Shown one piece after another: positions 10,560 through 20,299 of a stretch of 37,666 nucleotides of DNA. This stretch comes from Chara braunii (Eukaryota > Streptophyta > Charophyceae > Charales > Characeae). Position numbers and translations under genes: made by a program. The DNA lies in assembly GCA_003427395.1 (NCBI GenBank), contig BFEA01000469.1, positions 423,277 through 460,942 on the forward strand, given 5' to 3'. The notes beneath the pieces are model-generated. The model had not been told where the DNA came from. It ran no database searches and saw nothing but the letters and a program-made list of their open reading frames with translations. Position 1 is the first letter of the stretch. Each line of letters starts with the position of its first letter.

Positions 10560-10650
10560 GGTCCCGGATGGGGTCGAACTTGGGTCTGTAATTCGACAGA
10601 TCGTGTTTGGGGGGGCCACACGATGTGACCACTGACGTGGCCATTGGCGT
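10560..10650 (-). ncRNA. tRNA-like sequence (SINE head or decayed tRNA)
   Basis: Minus strand: an A-box/D-arm-like CGTCAGTGGTCACATCGTG, an anticodon-like stem TCTGT...ACAGA, then a B-box-like AAGTTCGACCCC, in tRNA order and near tRNA spacing. An A-rich stretch follows (ACCAAAAAAGGG). The acceptor stem does not pair fully, so a SINE head or pseudogene is more likely than an active tRNA. Confidence 0.35.
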
Positions 10651-10679
10651 AGCCAACGACAAAAAATATATATATATAT

Positions 10680-10789
10680 ACAGTCTGTAGAGTTTTCCAT
10701 CTGGTGTGGGTGAGTGATAGTCTACTTTGATTTTGGTTAAGGTGGATTATCACTTACAGTATAATCAGTGAGGGGATTCTACAGACTGT
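10680..10789 (+). ncRNA. Folded domain upstream of the ribozyme with a competing stem
   Basis: ACAGTCTGTAGA (10680-10691) is perfectly complementary to TCTACAGACTGT (10778-10789). Nested inside, GTGAGTGATA (10710-10719) pairs with TATCACTTAC (10748-10757) with one G-U. The outer 3' strand overlaps the 5' strand of hammerhead stem III, so this domain and the folded ribozyme are mutually exclusive. Confidence 0.6.
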
Positions 10790-10840
10790 TGAGGGTTCAG
10801 CCTCCTGATGAGTCGGTGAAACTCCGACGAAACAGTTTGT
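10781..10840 (+). ncRNA. Type III hammerhead ribozyme motif
   Basis: All parts of a hammerhead are present. Stem III is ACAGACTGT (10781-10789) with ACAGTTTGT (10832-10840), 9 pairs including one G-U. Position 17 is U10790. Stem I is GAGG (10791-10794) with CCTC (10801-10804) and a 6-base loop. The core CTGATGA is at 10805-10811. Stem II is GTCGG (10812-10816) with CCGAC (10824-10828), loop TGAAACT. The second core GAA is at 10829-10831. Predicted self-cleavage is after the GUU triplet, between 10790 and 10791. GUC is the commoner triplet, but GUU fits the NUH rule. Stem III is the open helix, hence type III. In hammerhead-bearing repeats the ribozyme releases unit-length RNA; activity here is inferred. 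Confidence 0.85.
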
Positions 10841-10929
10841 CACAGCCCCTCGTTTGTTGTCCTCTTCTCCCTCTCTGCCTACGGTTTATCGGGCAGTTTT
10901 ATTTGACGATATATATATATATATATATA

Positions 10930-11300
10930 GAAAAAAACAAGGCCTAACTAAAACAAAGGGCCAAGTGCCGCTGTGGGAAGTGACTAGGGGTTATAGTCCC
11001 CAGAGCCTGTTGCAGGTGTTGTCACAAACGGGAGACGTTTGAGGTGAGTTGTTTTTTTTCTTTCACTTTTGATAGATTTTTTTTTCTCTTTTTCTTTCTG
11101 AGATCCCCCTTCGTTCCTCTTCACTACTTAGGGTCGGGGTTCCACTAACAAAGGGATAGGGTTGAGTGCCTGAATCTGGATATGTTTTATGCAGAAGGGC
11201 AGAAACGAAGTTCAATCTTGATTTTCTGCACGTCCCCATAAGCCTGTCCAGGTTCAGGCATTCGATTCGGTCCTCTTTGATTGGGGGACCATGCTCCTAA
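10930..11300. other. Insert segment, nothing recognised
   Basis: Mixed sequence with T-rich tracts between the hammerhead element and the main hairpin cluster. No ORF or RNA gene is supportable. Confidence 0.3.
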
Positions 11301-12490
11301 GGGTTGGCTGCTCGTGGATGAAAAAGCCACGAGGTATGAGGTGGCCGTTGGCTGAGGCCAACGGAAAAGAAAAGAAAAAAAAAAAAAAAAAAAAAGGGAA
11401 AGGGGACCTAAAACTGAGGCGCCACTTGGTCCCTTCGAACTGCCTGGGGCATTTTAGCCCCAATGCACCTGGTAGTCACCTGTGGAAACAGGTGACCGTT
11501 TTCTGCAAAGTGTTGAGTTGAACGTTTTCTGATTTTTTTGTTTTTCTTTTAGATATTCATTAGATTTTCTTCCTTCAGATTCTTTCTAAATTTTCTTAAT
11601 TTTTTCAGATTCTTTATTCTCTCTTTGTGCCCGTTCGTTGGCCTGCCCCTTTGGTATGGGGTAAGCACAATCGAATGGACTTGCCCCTAGAATAGGGAAC
11701 TGTCCACTCAGACTGTGTGTGTGTGTGTAGGAACCAATACCTGCCTGCGCCCGTTCACTGAGGGAAACGGGCAGCAAGACTCTTAGCCTTGGAACCTGAC
11801 ACCTATGGCGCCCAGGTTCGGGCGCCTGCTGCAGCAGGGGTGAGAGGACCCTTTTGAGCTTGACTCTAGGTCTACTCTGTGAAATGACTTGGGGAGGGGT
11901 GGCTGTTCGTTTCGGACAGCAAGCTGCCCCCGTACAGAGAAACGAGGGGGTAGAAAGAAAAAAAAAAGAGAAAAGAAGAGGGGGGGGGACTGAGGCAAAA
12001 CGAGGCTGCTAGAGCAGCAGCAAAAATAAAAGAAATAACGTACCTGACCACTATCGGGTCCAGGTTCCCAAATGGTTTGCTGCACTTGGTGCAGCAAACT
12101 AGCAAGGGGGCTTGCACCGAATATGGCCAGGGTTGAGAGAGAAAGAGGGCACCTTTCTTAATTTTTGCTTGAACCTGGCCGCTGTCCGGGCCATGTTCCC
12201 AAGTGGTTCGCTGCAACTTGTGCAGCAAACCGGCTAAGAGCCTATCTCTGAACTTGGTCAGGTCTAGGAGAAGGTGCACTGCTGAGATTGAACCTCAACA
12301 GTAGCAGACCAACAAGGGTTGTGGCTGGATATAGCCCCCCCTTGCTGGGTTTACAGCATTAAAAGAACCAGGTCCTTTTCTTTATGAGTGGACCTGGCCA
12401 TTTCTGCTGTGTGGGGCTGGTATGTGCCCTTGATCTCACCAAGAGATCAAGGGCCCAACCTGAGCTCGAATTTTTGGCTGAGAGCTCAGG
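11301..12490. repeat. Dense array of independent perfect hairpins
   Basis: At least ten separate stems occur within 1.2 kb. Checked: CTCGTGG/CCACGAG (11311-11333), CCGTTGGC/GCCAACGG (11345-11364), TGGGGC/GCCCCA (11445-11462), GTCACCTG/CAGGTGAC (11475-11496), GCCCGTT/AACGGGC (11749-11772), GGCGCCC/GGGCGCC (11807-11826), CCTGCTG/CAGCAGG (11825-11838), GTTTGCTGCAC/GTGCAGCAAAC (12075-12099), GCCCTTGATCTC/GAGATCAAGGGC (12426-12454), CCTGAGCTC/GAGCTCAGG (12459-12490). Stem sequences differ, so this is not one repeated inverted repeat. An A-run (11375-11396) and a GT run (11716-11728) lie between. Overlapping ORFs are not credible. Confidence 0.8.
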
Positions 12491-12513
12491 CTGCTACCAC
12501 TACCTCCCACAAC

Positions 12514-12521
12514 TATAAAAG
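12514..12521 (+). promoter_or_regulatory. Candidate TATA box
   Basis: TATAAAAG in a CACAACTATAAAAGCAGCC context, directly after the hairpin cluster and ahead of a repetitive, structured segment. The placement resembles an LTR or element promoter. Only the motif supports it. Confidence 0.35.
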
Positions 12522-12799
12522 CAGCCAGCAAGCAGCCAACCAACAATAATTTGTGGCTGGTGCTGCTAGCAATTCACTTGAGTGTATGCTAGCTTGCTGT
12601 TGCTGTGAGGAGCTGCTAGTGAGAGGAGGGGGAACTGTTGCTGGTTGAAGAGGAGGTCTGCAGGCAAGGGAGGAAGAGAACTGCTGGAGGTGGCCATAGC
12701 TGTGGAACACAGCCATAGTCGCCATCTCAGCAAGGTGAAGAGAGAGGGAAGCGGTAGAGGTCTGCAGGGAGCGTGAGAGTGAGGGCAGCCATAGCTGCC

Positions 12800-13215
12800 G
12801 CTGCAACAGGTGGGGCGCAGGGGAAACTCTGCCCGTTTTGCATGGCAGCGGCAGGGTCTTTAGCAAGCGGCGCAGGGGAAACTCTGCCCGTCTTGCACGA
12901 CGACAGCAAGTCTTCGGCAAGCGGTGCAGGGGAAACTCTGCCTGTTTGGCACGGCAACGACGACGCTTTTTTACGGTGATGCGGAAGCGCTGCCGTTTTT
13001 TTTTTGCGGCAGCGGCAGTGCGTTCTAGGTAGTGACGCGGAAGCACTACCAATTTTTTGCGGCAAAGCTGAGATTTTGGTGGTGACACGGAGGTGCTGTC
13101 GAAATCTTCCGGTGTCGACGGTGTTTTTTTTGGCAGCGACGCGGACGTGCTGCTGAACTTTTGCGGCAGTAGCAGCACGTTCTGGGTGGCGATGTGGAAG
13201 CGCTTAGACTGTGAG
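12800..13215. repeat. Two adjoining minisatellites
   Basis: From ~12814 a 54 bp unit (GGCGCAGGGGAAACTCTGCC...) repeats three times, at ~12814, ~12868 and ~12922. From ~12977 a second family alternates GCGGCAGnnGCAG and GTGGnGAnGnGGAAGC words, with copies at 13005-13044 and 13162-13201. The overlapping 246-codon minus-strand frame (12513-13253) is Arg/Pro/Ser-rich repeat translation and is not called as a gene. Confidence 0.7.
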
Positions 13216-13930
13216 GGGCATTTTGTGGCAGCATGTTTTGGTATTGTCGGCAACGGCGTGGTGGTGCGGTTGGTGGCGGAGACGCTGAGACGCCGTCAGA
13301 TTACTGGGAGGTGGTTGTGTGTTGAGAGGGTGTCGAGGCAAGCGACCGTACTAGGAAGTAGTGTAGATCGTTTTGCGGGCGACTTGTTGTGACGATTGTC
13401 TTCTTTGGAGTGTGATTTTACACGGTCTTCTTGAGTGGGCCGTCTTCAACTTCACTCACGGTTAGTTTGACTCAGACCCTTCACACCTGTGTGAACCCGC
13501 ACTTGCTCGACCTAATCCTTTGAACGTTCATTGAAAAGGTAGAGGGGATGTGTGTTTACGTGGGCGAATGAAAGTCTGATGTGAGTTTGGGATTGCATTG
13601 TCCTCTTTTGAAATTGTTGTTTCCTCTGATGTGCAGGTAAGTAGAAGAATGCTTGAAAGAGAAAAAAAAAAGAAAAAGGGGAGAGGTCTGATCATGTCAG
13701 CGGAAACGAAGGGATGATGATTGTTTTTTTGTCACTCACTCAAATGTATGCTGAAGGGATGGGGAGGCAGAAGACGACGGGAGACGAAGCGATCGAGTAA
13801 AGAAGAGGAAATCAATTGCACTCATACTCATTCCCTGAGGCTACCCATTATTTCCCGAATGACCCTCTTCGTCTATGCCCGTTTCTCTGAATGTTTTTTC
13901 TTCTCTATGATCTCCTTCTTCGTCTAGGTT
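13216..13930. other. Insert segment, nothing recognised
   Basis: T- and G-rich unassigned DNA with a few weak stems. No gene is supportable. Confidence 0.3.
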
Positions 13931-14420
13931 CCCCCTTGACGTCAGGCGACAAAGGGCTGACCGCCTAGTGTGGTAAGCGCATTTCCTTTCCCTAGGAGGC
14001 GTCTGAGGTGGGGGTTCGTTGCCTTAGGGGCCGACCCTGTTAACGACTCGGAGTGGACCGCTCAGGCGGGGGGATACCATGTGCTTGTGGTGGAGCCAGC
14101 CCGACTTCTGAGATCCGAGGTTCGCTCGGGCGAGGACAAGGGGTATCCCAGACCACCTCCTAGGGGATGGACGTGTGCCATTTACGGAGGGCGTTAAGTT
14201 TTTGGTGGCTCACGTTAAGAAGAACCGCTATAATTTACCCTTCTAGTGGTCGTCTTAGGAGCCACAGACGAATGGGGAACTGACGCCTTAAGAAGCCCAG
14301 TTCACTAGCTGTGGACGGAGTGCGAGTAGGCACTACCCTCGCAGATAGGTTTGCATCACAAGAAGTGCAAGCCTGGGGTAATCAGGCTAGTTGACGGGAA
14401 GATGTGGCTAGAGCATTGCT
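13931..14420. other. GC-rich structured segment
   Basis: Contains enclosing stems GGATACC/GGTATCC (about 14073 and 14145), TGCGAG/CTCGCA (about 14319-14342) and AGGTTTGCA with TGCAAGCCT (about 14347-14374). The high density of G+C and stems suggests the structured end of a mobile element. No ORF is recognised. Confidence 0.4.
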
Positions 14421-15339
14421 TTGAATGTCTTTATGTGGAAGATTGGTACTTCGTCATTCGCGGAACAGAGAGAGTAATTACTGCTCAGGAAGATAAAACG
14501 ACCAAAAAAAATTGAAAGCGGATCCTTGTCTTTAATGGGGTATTGAGCGTTCGATTGTTCGAGTTGATCGCTGACTCGTATAATGATAGCCGGACTATTT
14601 GTGAATGGCATTCACACCAAAGTTAGAATGAGAGCACAGTCATCACTGGCGCGATGGCATCCTAACTTTAATCGAGTATTGGGATTTGTCTGCATTCTTG
14701 TCTAGCAGTCGATATGGGGTGGAATGAAAGAACTTGGCAATGCACCTCATCAAGTTGAAAAAGTCGTGACAGCCTAGACAATTGATATGTATGAGTGTAT
14801 TTATTTCAAAAAATAATTTAGCTTACGTCGACACGAGTATTTTGCAACTTTTAATTGTCTTTGAAAGAAGGGACTAGGATTGATTGAGATTTTCTTACGC
14901 CTAGGTTATCACGTCCTAGTCGACCGACGTACGTTTTGATTCTCGGGAGATCAGCGCCCCAGGGACGGACGACGTTCGGGTCCGCTTTGGCGTTTAACCA
15001 TGCGTACCTATGCTACAGCGAACGAGCAAACGCCCTCGACTGGCCTACCTCTGCGATTGCTTTATAAAAGCTTTTGCATGTGGGTCAGTAGCTCGGCGGG
15101 GATACGCCCCTAAGGGTGGTGACAGCCCCTTAGGGAAGGTAAGTTGTGCCCCGCGAGAACCTATCCTGTCGTAGGGGACCGCGGGATGTACAGCTGGCGC
15201 ACTCAGCCGGAGCGGCGAAGGGTCGACGTGGGTTACCGTGTCATCCTCGAGTTGTCTCTTGAAAGTTGAAAGCCTAAGTTTCTCCTGCGTGACGCGGCCG
15301 GGAAGGCCCTCGCTTGCGCGGGGGCCGATGCGCTCGACA
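14421..15339. other. Right part of the insert, with edge hairpins
   Basis: An AT-rich part (to ~14880) gives way to a GC-rich structured part. The latter includes CTAAGGG with CCCTTAG around a short loop (about 15112-15137), CCCGCG/CGCGGG (about 15151-15187), and GGCCCTCGC with GCGCGGGGGCC near the right edge (about 15306-15328). It ends GCTCGACA before the satellite T-run. Confidence 0.4.
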
Positions 15340-18300
15340 AGGTTTTTTTTTTTTTTTTTTTTTTTTTTCTTTGGGAACTTAGCCGTTTTTCAGGGTCCCT
15401 CGTTCAGTTAACCAGCGTCTTGTCTTCGCCGAAGATTAATCTTATTTTTCTTATTTTTCTTCATTGGGAACGTAACCGTTTTTTAGGGTCCTCGTCCTGC
15501 TAACCCTCCCCAAGTCTCCGCCAAAGATCACATTTATTTTTCTTCTTTGGAAACTTACCCATTTTTTACGATCCTCGTCGTGTTAACCCTCCGCAGGTCT
15601 TCGTCTAATATTACACTTATTTTTCTTCTTTTTCGTTTTTGGGAACTTAGCCGTTTTTTAGGGCACGTTACCTACTAACGCTCCTGAAGTCTTCGCCGAA
15701 GATTACACTTATTTTTCTTATTTTCTTATTTGGAAACTTAATCGTTTTTTAGGGTTCCTCGTCCTACTAACCCTCCCTAAGTGTTTGTCGAAGATTACAC
15801 TTTTTTTTTTTTTTTTTTTCCTTCTTTGGGAACTTAACCGTTTTTTAGCGTTCCTCGTCCCGCTAACCCTTCCCAAGTCTTCGCCGAAAATTACACTTAA
15901 TTTTTCTATTTTTCTTCTTTAGGAACTTAGCCATTTTTTATGATACCTCATATGCTAACCCTCCCCAAGTCTTCGCCGAAGATTACACTTATTTTTCTTC
16001 TTAAGGAACTTAGTCGTTTTTTAGGTTCCCGTCCTGCTAACCTTCCCCAAGTTTTTGCCGAAGATTACACTTAGTTTTCTTCTTTGGGAACTTAGCCGTT
16101 TCTTAGAATACCTCACTTGCTAACCCTCCACATGTCTTCGCCGAAGATTACACATTTTTTTTTTTCATTTTCTTCGTTGGGAACTTAACCGTTTTTTATG
16201 ATATCTCACATGCTAACCCTCCACATGTCTTCGCTGAAGATTGCACTTATTTTTCTTTTTTTTCTTCTTTGGGAACTTAGCCGTTTTTTAAGGTTCGTCG
16301 TTCTGTTAACCCTCCTCAAATCTTCGCCCAAGATTACACTTATTTTTTTTTTTTTTTTTTTTTAGGAACTTAGTCATTTTTTAGTGCACCTCACCGGTTA
16401 ACGCTCCTCAAGTCTTCACCGAATATTACACTTATTTTTTTTCTTTTTCTTCTTTTGACTACTTAATCATTTTTTTTAGGGTTCCTCGTCCTGCTAACCC
16501 GCTCCGAGTCTTCCCCGAAGATTACACTTATTTTTCTTCTTTTTCTTTTTTCGAAACTTAGTCTTTTCTTAGGATACCTCACATGCTAACACTCCCCAAG
16601 TCTTCGCCGAAGATTACACATATTGTTTTCTTCCTTATTTCTTTGGAAACGTAGGCGTTTTTCAAGGTTCCTTGTCCTGCTAACACTCCCCAAGTCTTCG
16701 CCGAAGATTACACTTATTATTTATTTTTTTTTCTTTGGGAACTTAACCGGTTTTTATGTTTCCTCGTCCTGCTAAACCTCCCCAAGTCTTCGCCGATGAT
16801 TACACTTATTTTTCTTATTTTTCTTCTTTGCGAACTTAGTTGTTTTTTATGGTACCTTACCCGCTAACGCTTCCCAACTCTTCACCAGAACTTACGCTTA
16901 TTTTTCTTTTATTTCTTCTTTGGGAACTTAGTTGTTTTTCAGGGTATCTCACATGCTAAACCTCCCCAAGTCTTCGCCGAAGATTACACTTATTTTTCTT
17001 CTTTGGGAACTTGGTCGTTTTTTAGAGTTCCACGTCCTGCTAACCCTCCCCAAATCTTCGCTGAAGATTACACTTATTTTTATTTTTTTTCTTATTTGGG
17101 AACTTGACCGTTTTTTAGGGTTCCTCGTCCGGCTAACACTCCCCTAGTCTTCACCGAATATTACACTTTTTTTTTTTTCTTTCTTCTTTGGAAACTTAAG
17201 AATTTTTTTAGGGTTTCTCGTCCTGCTAACCCTCTCCAAATCTTCGCCGAAGATTACACTTATTTCTCTTATTTTTCTTCTTTGGGAACTTAAGTCGTTT
17301 TTTAGGGTTCCTCGTCCGGCTAAGGCTCCCCAAGTCTTCGCCGAATATTACACTTATTTTCCTTTTTTTTCTTCTTTCAGAACTTTGCCCTTTTTTAGGG
17401 TTCCTCATCCTGCTAACCCTCCCCAAGTCTTCGCCGAATATTACACTCATTGTTCTTTTTTTTATTCTTCAGGAACTGAACCGTTTTTTAGGCTACCTAA
17501 GCCGCTAACGGTCCTGAAGTCTTCGCCGAAGATACACTTATTTTTCTTTTTTTTCTTCTTTGGGAACTTTGTCGTTTTTCAGGGTATCTCACCTGCTAAC
17601 CCTCCCCAAGTCTTCGCCGAATATTACACTTATTTTTCTTCTTTTTTTTTGGAAACGTAACCGTTTTTTAGGGTTCCTCGTCGTGCTAACCCTCTACAAA
17701 TCTTCGCCGAAGATTACACTTATTTCTCTTTTTTTTCTTTTTTAGGAACTTAGTTGTTTTTTATGGTTCCTCGTCCAACGCTCCCCAAGTCTTCGCCGAA
17801 GATTACACTCATTTTTCTTTTTTTTCTTCTTCCAGAACTTAGCCGTTTTTTAGGGTTCCTCATCCTGCTAACCCTCCCCAAGTCTTCGCTGAATATTACA
17901 CTCATCGTTCTTTTTTTTCTTATTTAGGAACCGAACCGTTTTTTATGGTACCTCATCCTACTAACGATCTTGAAGTCTTCGCCGAAGATTACACTTATTT
18001 TTCTTTTTTTTCTTCTTTGGGAACTTACCCGTTCTTCAGAGTTCCTCATCCTACTAACCCTCCCCAAGTGTTCATCGAAGATTACACTTATTTTTCTTTT
18101 TTTTCTTCTTTGGAAACTTAGCCGTTTTTTAGCGTTCCTCGTCTTGCTAACCCTTCCCAAGTCTTTGCTGAAGATTACTGTTAATTTTTTTATTTTTCTT
18201 CTTTGGGAGCTTAGCCATTTTTTAGGATACCTCATATGCTAACCCTCCCCAAGTCTTCGCCGAAGATTACACTTATTTTTCTTTTTAAGGAACTTGGTCG

Positions 18301-19340
18301 TTTTTTAGGTTCTCGTCCTGCTAACCCTCCCCAAGTCTTCGCTGAAGATTACACTTATTTTTTTATTTTTCTTTTTAAGGAACTTAGTCATTTTTTAGGA
18401 TACCCTTCCTTCTAACCCTCCCCAACTCTTCGCTGAAGATTAAACTAATTTTTCTTCTTTTTCTTCTTTGGGAACTTAGCCATTTTTCAGGATACCTCAC
18501 CTGTTAACCCTCCACAAGTCGTCATCGAAGATCACACTTATCTTTCTTCTTTTTTCCTTCGGGAACTTAGCCGTTTTTGAGGTTCTTTGTTTGCTTACCC
18601 TCTCAAAATTATCACCGAAGATTACACTTATGTTTCTTATTTCTCTTCTTTGGGAACTTAGTTGTTTTTTATGGTACCTCACCTGCTAATCCTACTAAAG
18701 TCTTCACCGAATATTACACTTATTTTTCTTTTTTTTTCTTCATCAGGAACGTAGTCGTTTTTTAGGTTCTCATCTTGCCGACCCTCCCCAAGACTTCGCC
18801 GAAGATTATATATTTTTCTTTTTTGGGAACTTAATCGTTTTTGAAGGTTCTCGTCCTGCTAACCTTCCCCAAGTCTTCGCTGAAGATTACACTTATTTTT
18901 CTTTTTTTTCTTCTTTATACTTTTTTTTTTTTTTTTTTTTTTTTTTTGGGAAACTTAGTCTTTTTTTAGGGTTCCTCGTCCTGCTAACCCTCCCCTAGTC
19001 TTCGCCGAAGATTACACTTATTTTTCTTTTTTTTCTTCTTTGGGAACTTAGCCGTTTTTTAGGGTTCCACTTAGCTGTTTTTTAGGGTTCCTCGTCCTGC
19101 TAACCCTCCCCTAGTCTTCGCCGAAGATTACACTTATTTTTCTTATTTTTCTTCTTTGGGAACTTAGATGTTTTTTACTCACCTTCAAACCCTCCCCAAG
19201 TCTTCGTCGAAGATTACATTAATTTTTCTTCTTTTTCTTTTTTGAAAACTTTGCCGGGTTTTAGGGTCCTTCACTTATTAACCCTCCCCAAGGTTTCGCC
19301 GAAGATTACACTTAATTTCTTTATTTTTTTTTCTTTGAGT
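15340..19340. repeat. Satellite array 2 (~93 bp unit, about 43 copies)
   Basis: Same unit and orientation as 7431-9691, again with the TCTTCGCCGAAGA core. T-runs are expanded near 15342 and 18920. On the minus strand many units translate as a 31-residue repeat containing VIFGEDLGRVSRTRNPKKRL, because 93 is a multiple of three. Frameshifting T-run indels argue against coding. The array ends near 19340 with degraded units. Confidence 0.95.
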
Positions 19341-19516
19341 AGTGAAGCAAGTTGATATATGAATATATATGAAGAGATAGAGAGAGACAGATATGGAGAA
19401 AGAGAAACACAATTATCACATCCAAAATTTACACTAACTCACTGGTTAATGTTTGACGAAGTGGATGACCACACACTTGGGTCTTTGGCAAGAGTCTCCC
19501 TATAGCGTCCGACCGT
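19341..19516. other. Spacer after the satellite
   Basis: AT/GA-rich short stretch with no feature. Confidence 0.3.
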
Positions 19517-19914
19517 ACGTGGTCCGAACCCGATGACGTTCGACCCCCGCCAAAAATTGTTTCGAGGCATTAAAGTAATTGTATTTTTTTGAATTTTGTT
19601 TTGTGAATTCTCTATGATGTGACGTACATGCATGTAAAGTTTCAAGTCATTTGGCTAAGCCAAATAATAATTAAAAATCACCAAAGATAGCGGTGTTAAA
19701 ACATGCTCTCCCACAAATGTTTTCACTTTTTACTTTTTGTTTTCACTTTAGTTCGGGGTCTAAACAATTTTATTATTTTTTGAAACTTTTTTAGTGGGTT
19801 TTGTATTACGTGAAGTACACATCTGTTCGGGCGTTCGGGACGGGCCGAAAGCCCGAACCCCCGAAATAATTATTTTAAAAAATTGAGGAGAAAAACATAT
19901 GTCCGATGATATGC

Positions 19915-19951
<37 letters not shown>

Positions 19952-20080
19952 TGAATCATTACGAAAGAAAGTAAAAATGTTAATCTTTAAAAATTTGGGG
20001 AAAAAAACACAATTATTTTAAGGCTTCGAAACAATTTTTGGCGGGAGCCGAACGTCGTTGGGTTCGGACCCTGTACGGGA
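19517..20080. repeat. Inverted repeat pair enclosing ~420 bp
   Basis: About 70 bp at 19517-19588 is inverted at 20009-20078. The shared core on the plus strand of the right arm is CGAAACAATTTTTGGCGGG then GAACGTC and GGGTTCGGACC. The enclosed part has a hairpin of GTTCGGGC and TTCGG with CCGAA and GCCCGAAC (about 19826-19858) and a long A-run (19921-19949). The outer right flank contains CCGTACGTACGG. It may be a foldback-type element; no target duplication was identified. Confidence 0.6.
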
Positions 20081-20139
20081 CCCCTAACGCCCATACGTAC
20101 GGAAATCTGCCCGGGGACCTCCGTACGTACGGGTTGGTG

Positions 20140-20240
20140 ACCTTGTATATATGTATATATATATATATCGTCACAAATAGAACTGCCCGGTAAACCGTAG
20201 GCAGAGAGAGAGAAAAGGACAACAATGTATATATATGTAT
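20140..20240 (-). mobile_element. Relic of the hammerhead element (3' module only)
   Basis: On the minus strand GTTGTCC, a CT-rich linker, and CTGCCTACGGTTTACCGGGC then AGTTCTATTTGTGACGAT run directly into an AT repeat. This matches the 3' module at 10872-10910. Upstream of it a TA-type microsatellite (about 20226-20245) replaces the ribozyme. No hammerhead core is present. Confidence 0.7.
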
Positions 20241-20299
20241 ATATAAATTTATAAATTTTAATAGTATTGTTAAACATTGGAGGGGAATTCAATAATGTT

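Larger units (their letters stand above)
10664..10929 (+). mobile_element. Hammerhead-bearing element, complete copy, bounded by TA microsatellites
   Basis: A ~230 bp unique block lies between a TA run ending near 10680 and another starting near 10909. In order: a folded upstream domain (10680-10789), a complete hammerhead motif (10781-10840), a pyrimidine-rich linker, and a conserved 3' module with a hairpin (about 10872-10910) ending TTTGACGAT directly against the microsatellite. The 3' module recurs three more times in the window (25624-25666, 25774-25816, and minus strand 20165-20212), each time next to TA or CTAT repeats. It encodes no protein. Structurally it resembles small hammerhead-carrying retroelements such as retrozymes, SINE-like elements and Penelope terminal repeats, but I cannot assign it to any of them. 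Confidence 0.65.
9692..15339. mobile_element. Non-coding, hairpin-rich insert splitting the satellite array
   Basis: Left of the insert the satellite ends at GATTACAC. Right of it the satellite resumes in the T-rich part of the same unit (T-run from ~15342, then CTTTGGGAACTTAGC), so the arrays look like one array interrupted. The insert begins TGTCGGGAC and ends GCTCGACA, giving short inverted ends TGTCG/CGACA, with a hairpin at each edge. No long terminal repeats, transposase, RT or target duplication were found. It carries many short perfect hairpins, tRNA-like segments, a hammerhead element, a TATA box and two minisatellites. It may be several nested elements rather than one. Confidence 0.5.

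Noticed and set aside
12513-13253. 246-codon minus-strand frame
   Set aside because: Arg/Pro/Ser-rich, overlaps two minisatellites and a TATA box on the other strand; no domain.
9692-15339. LTR retrotransposon with TG...CA ends
   Set aside because: Ends are compatible, but no direct terminal repeats, pol domain or target duplication was found.
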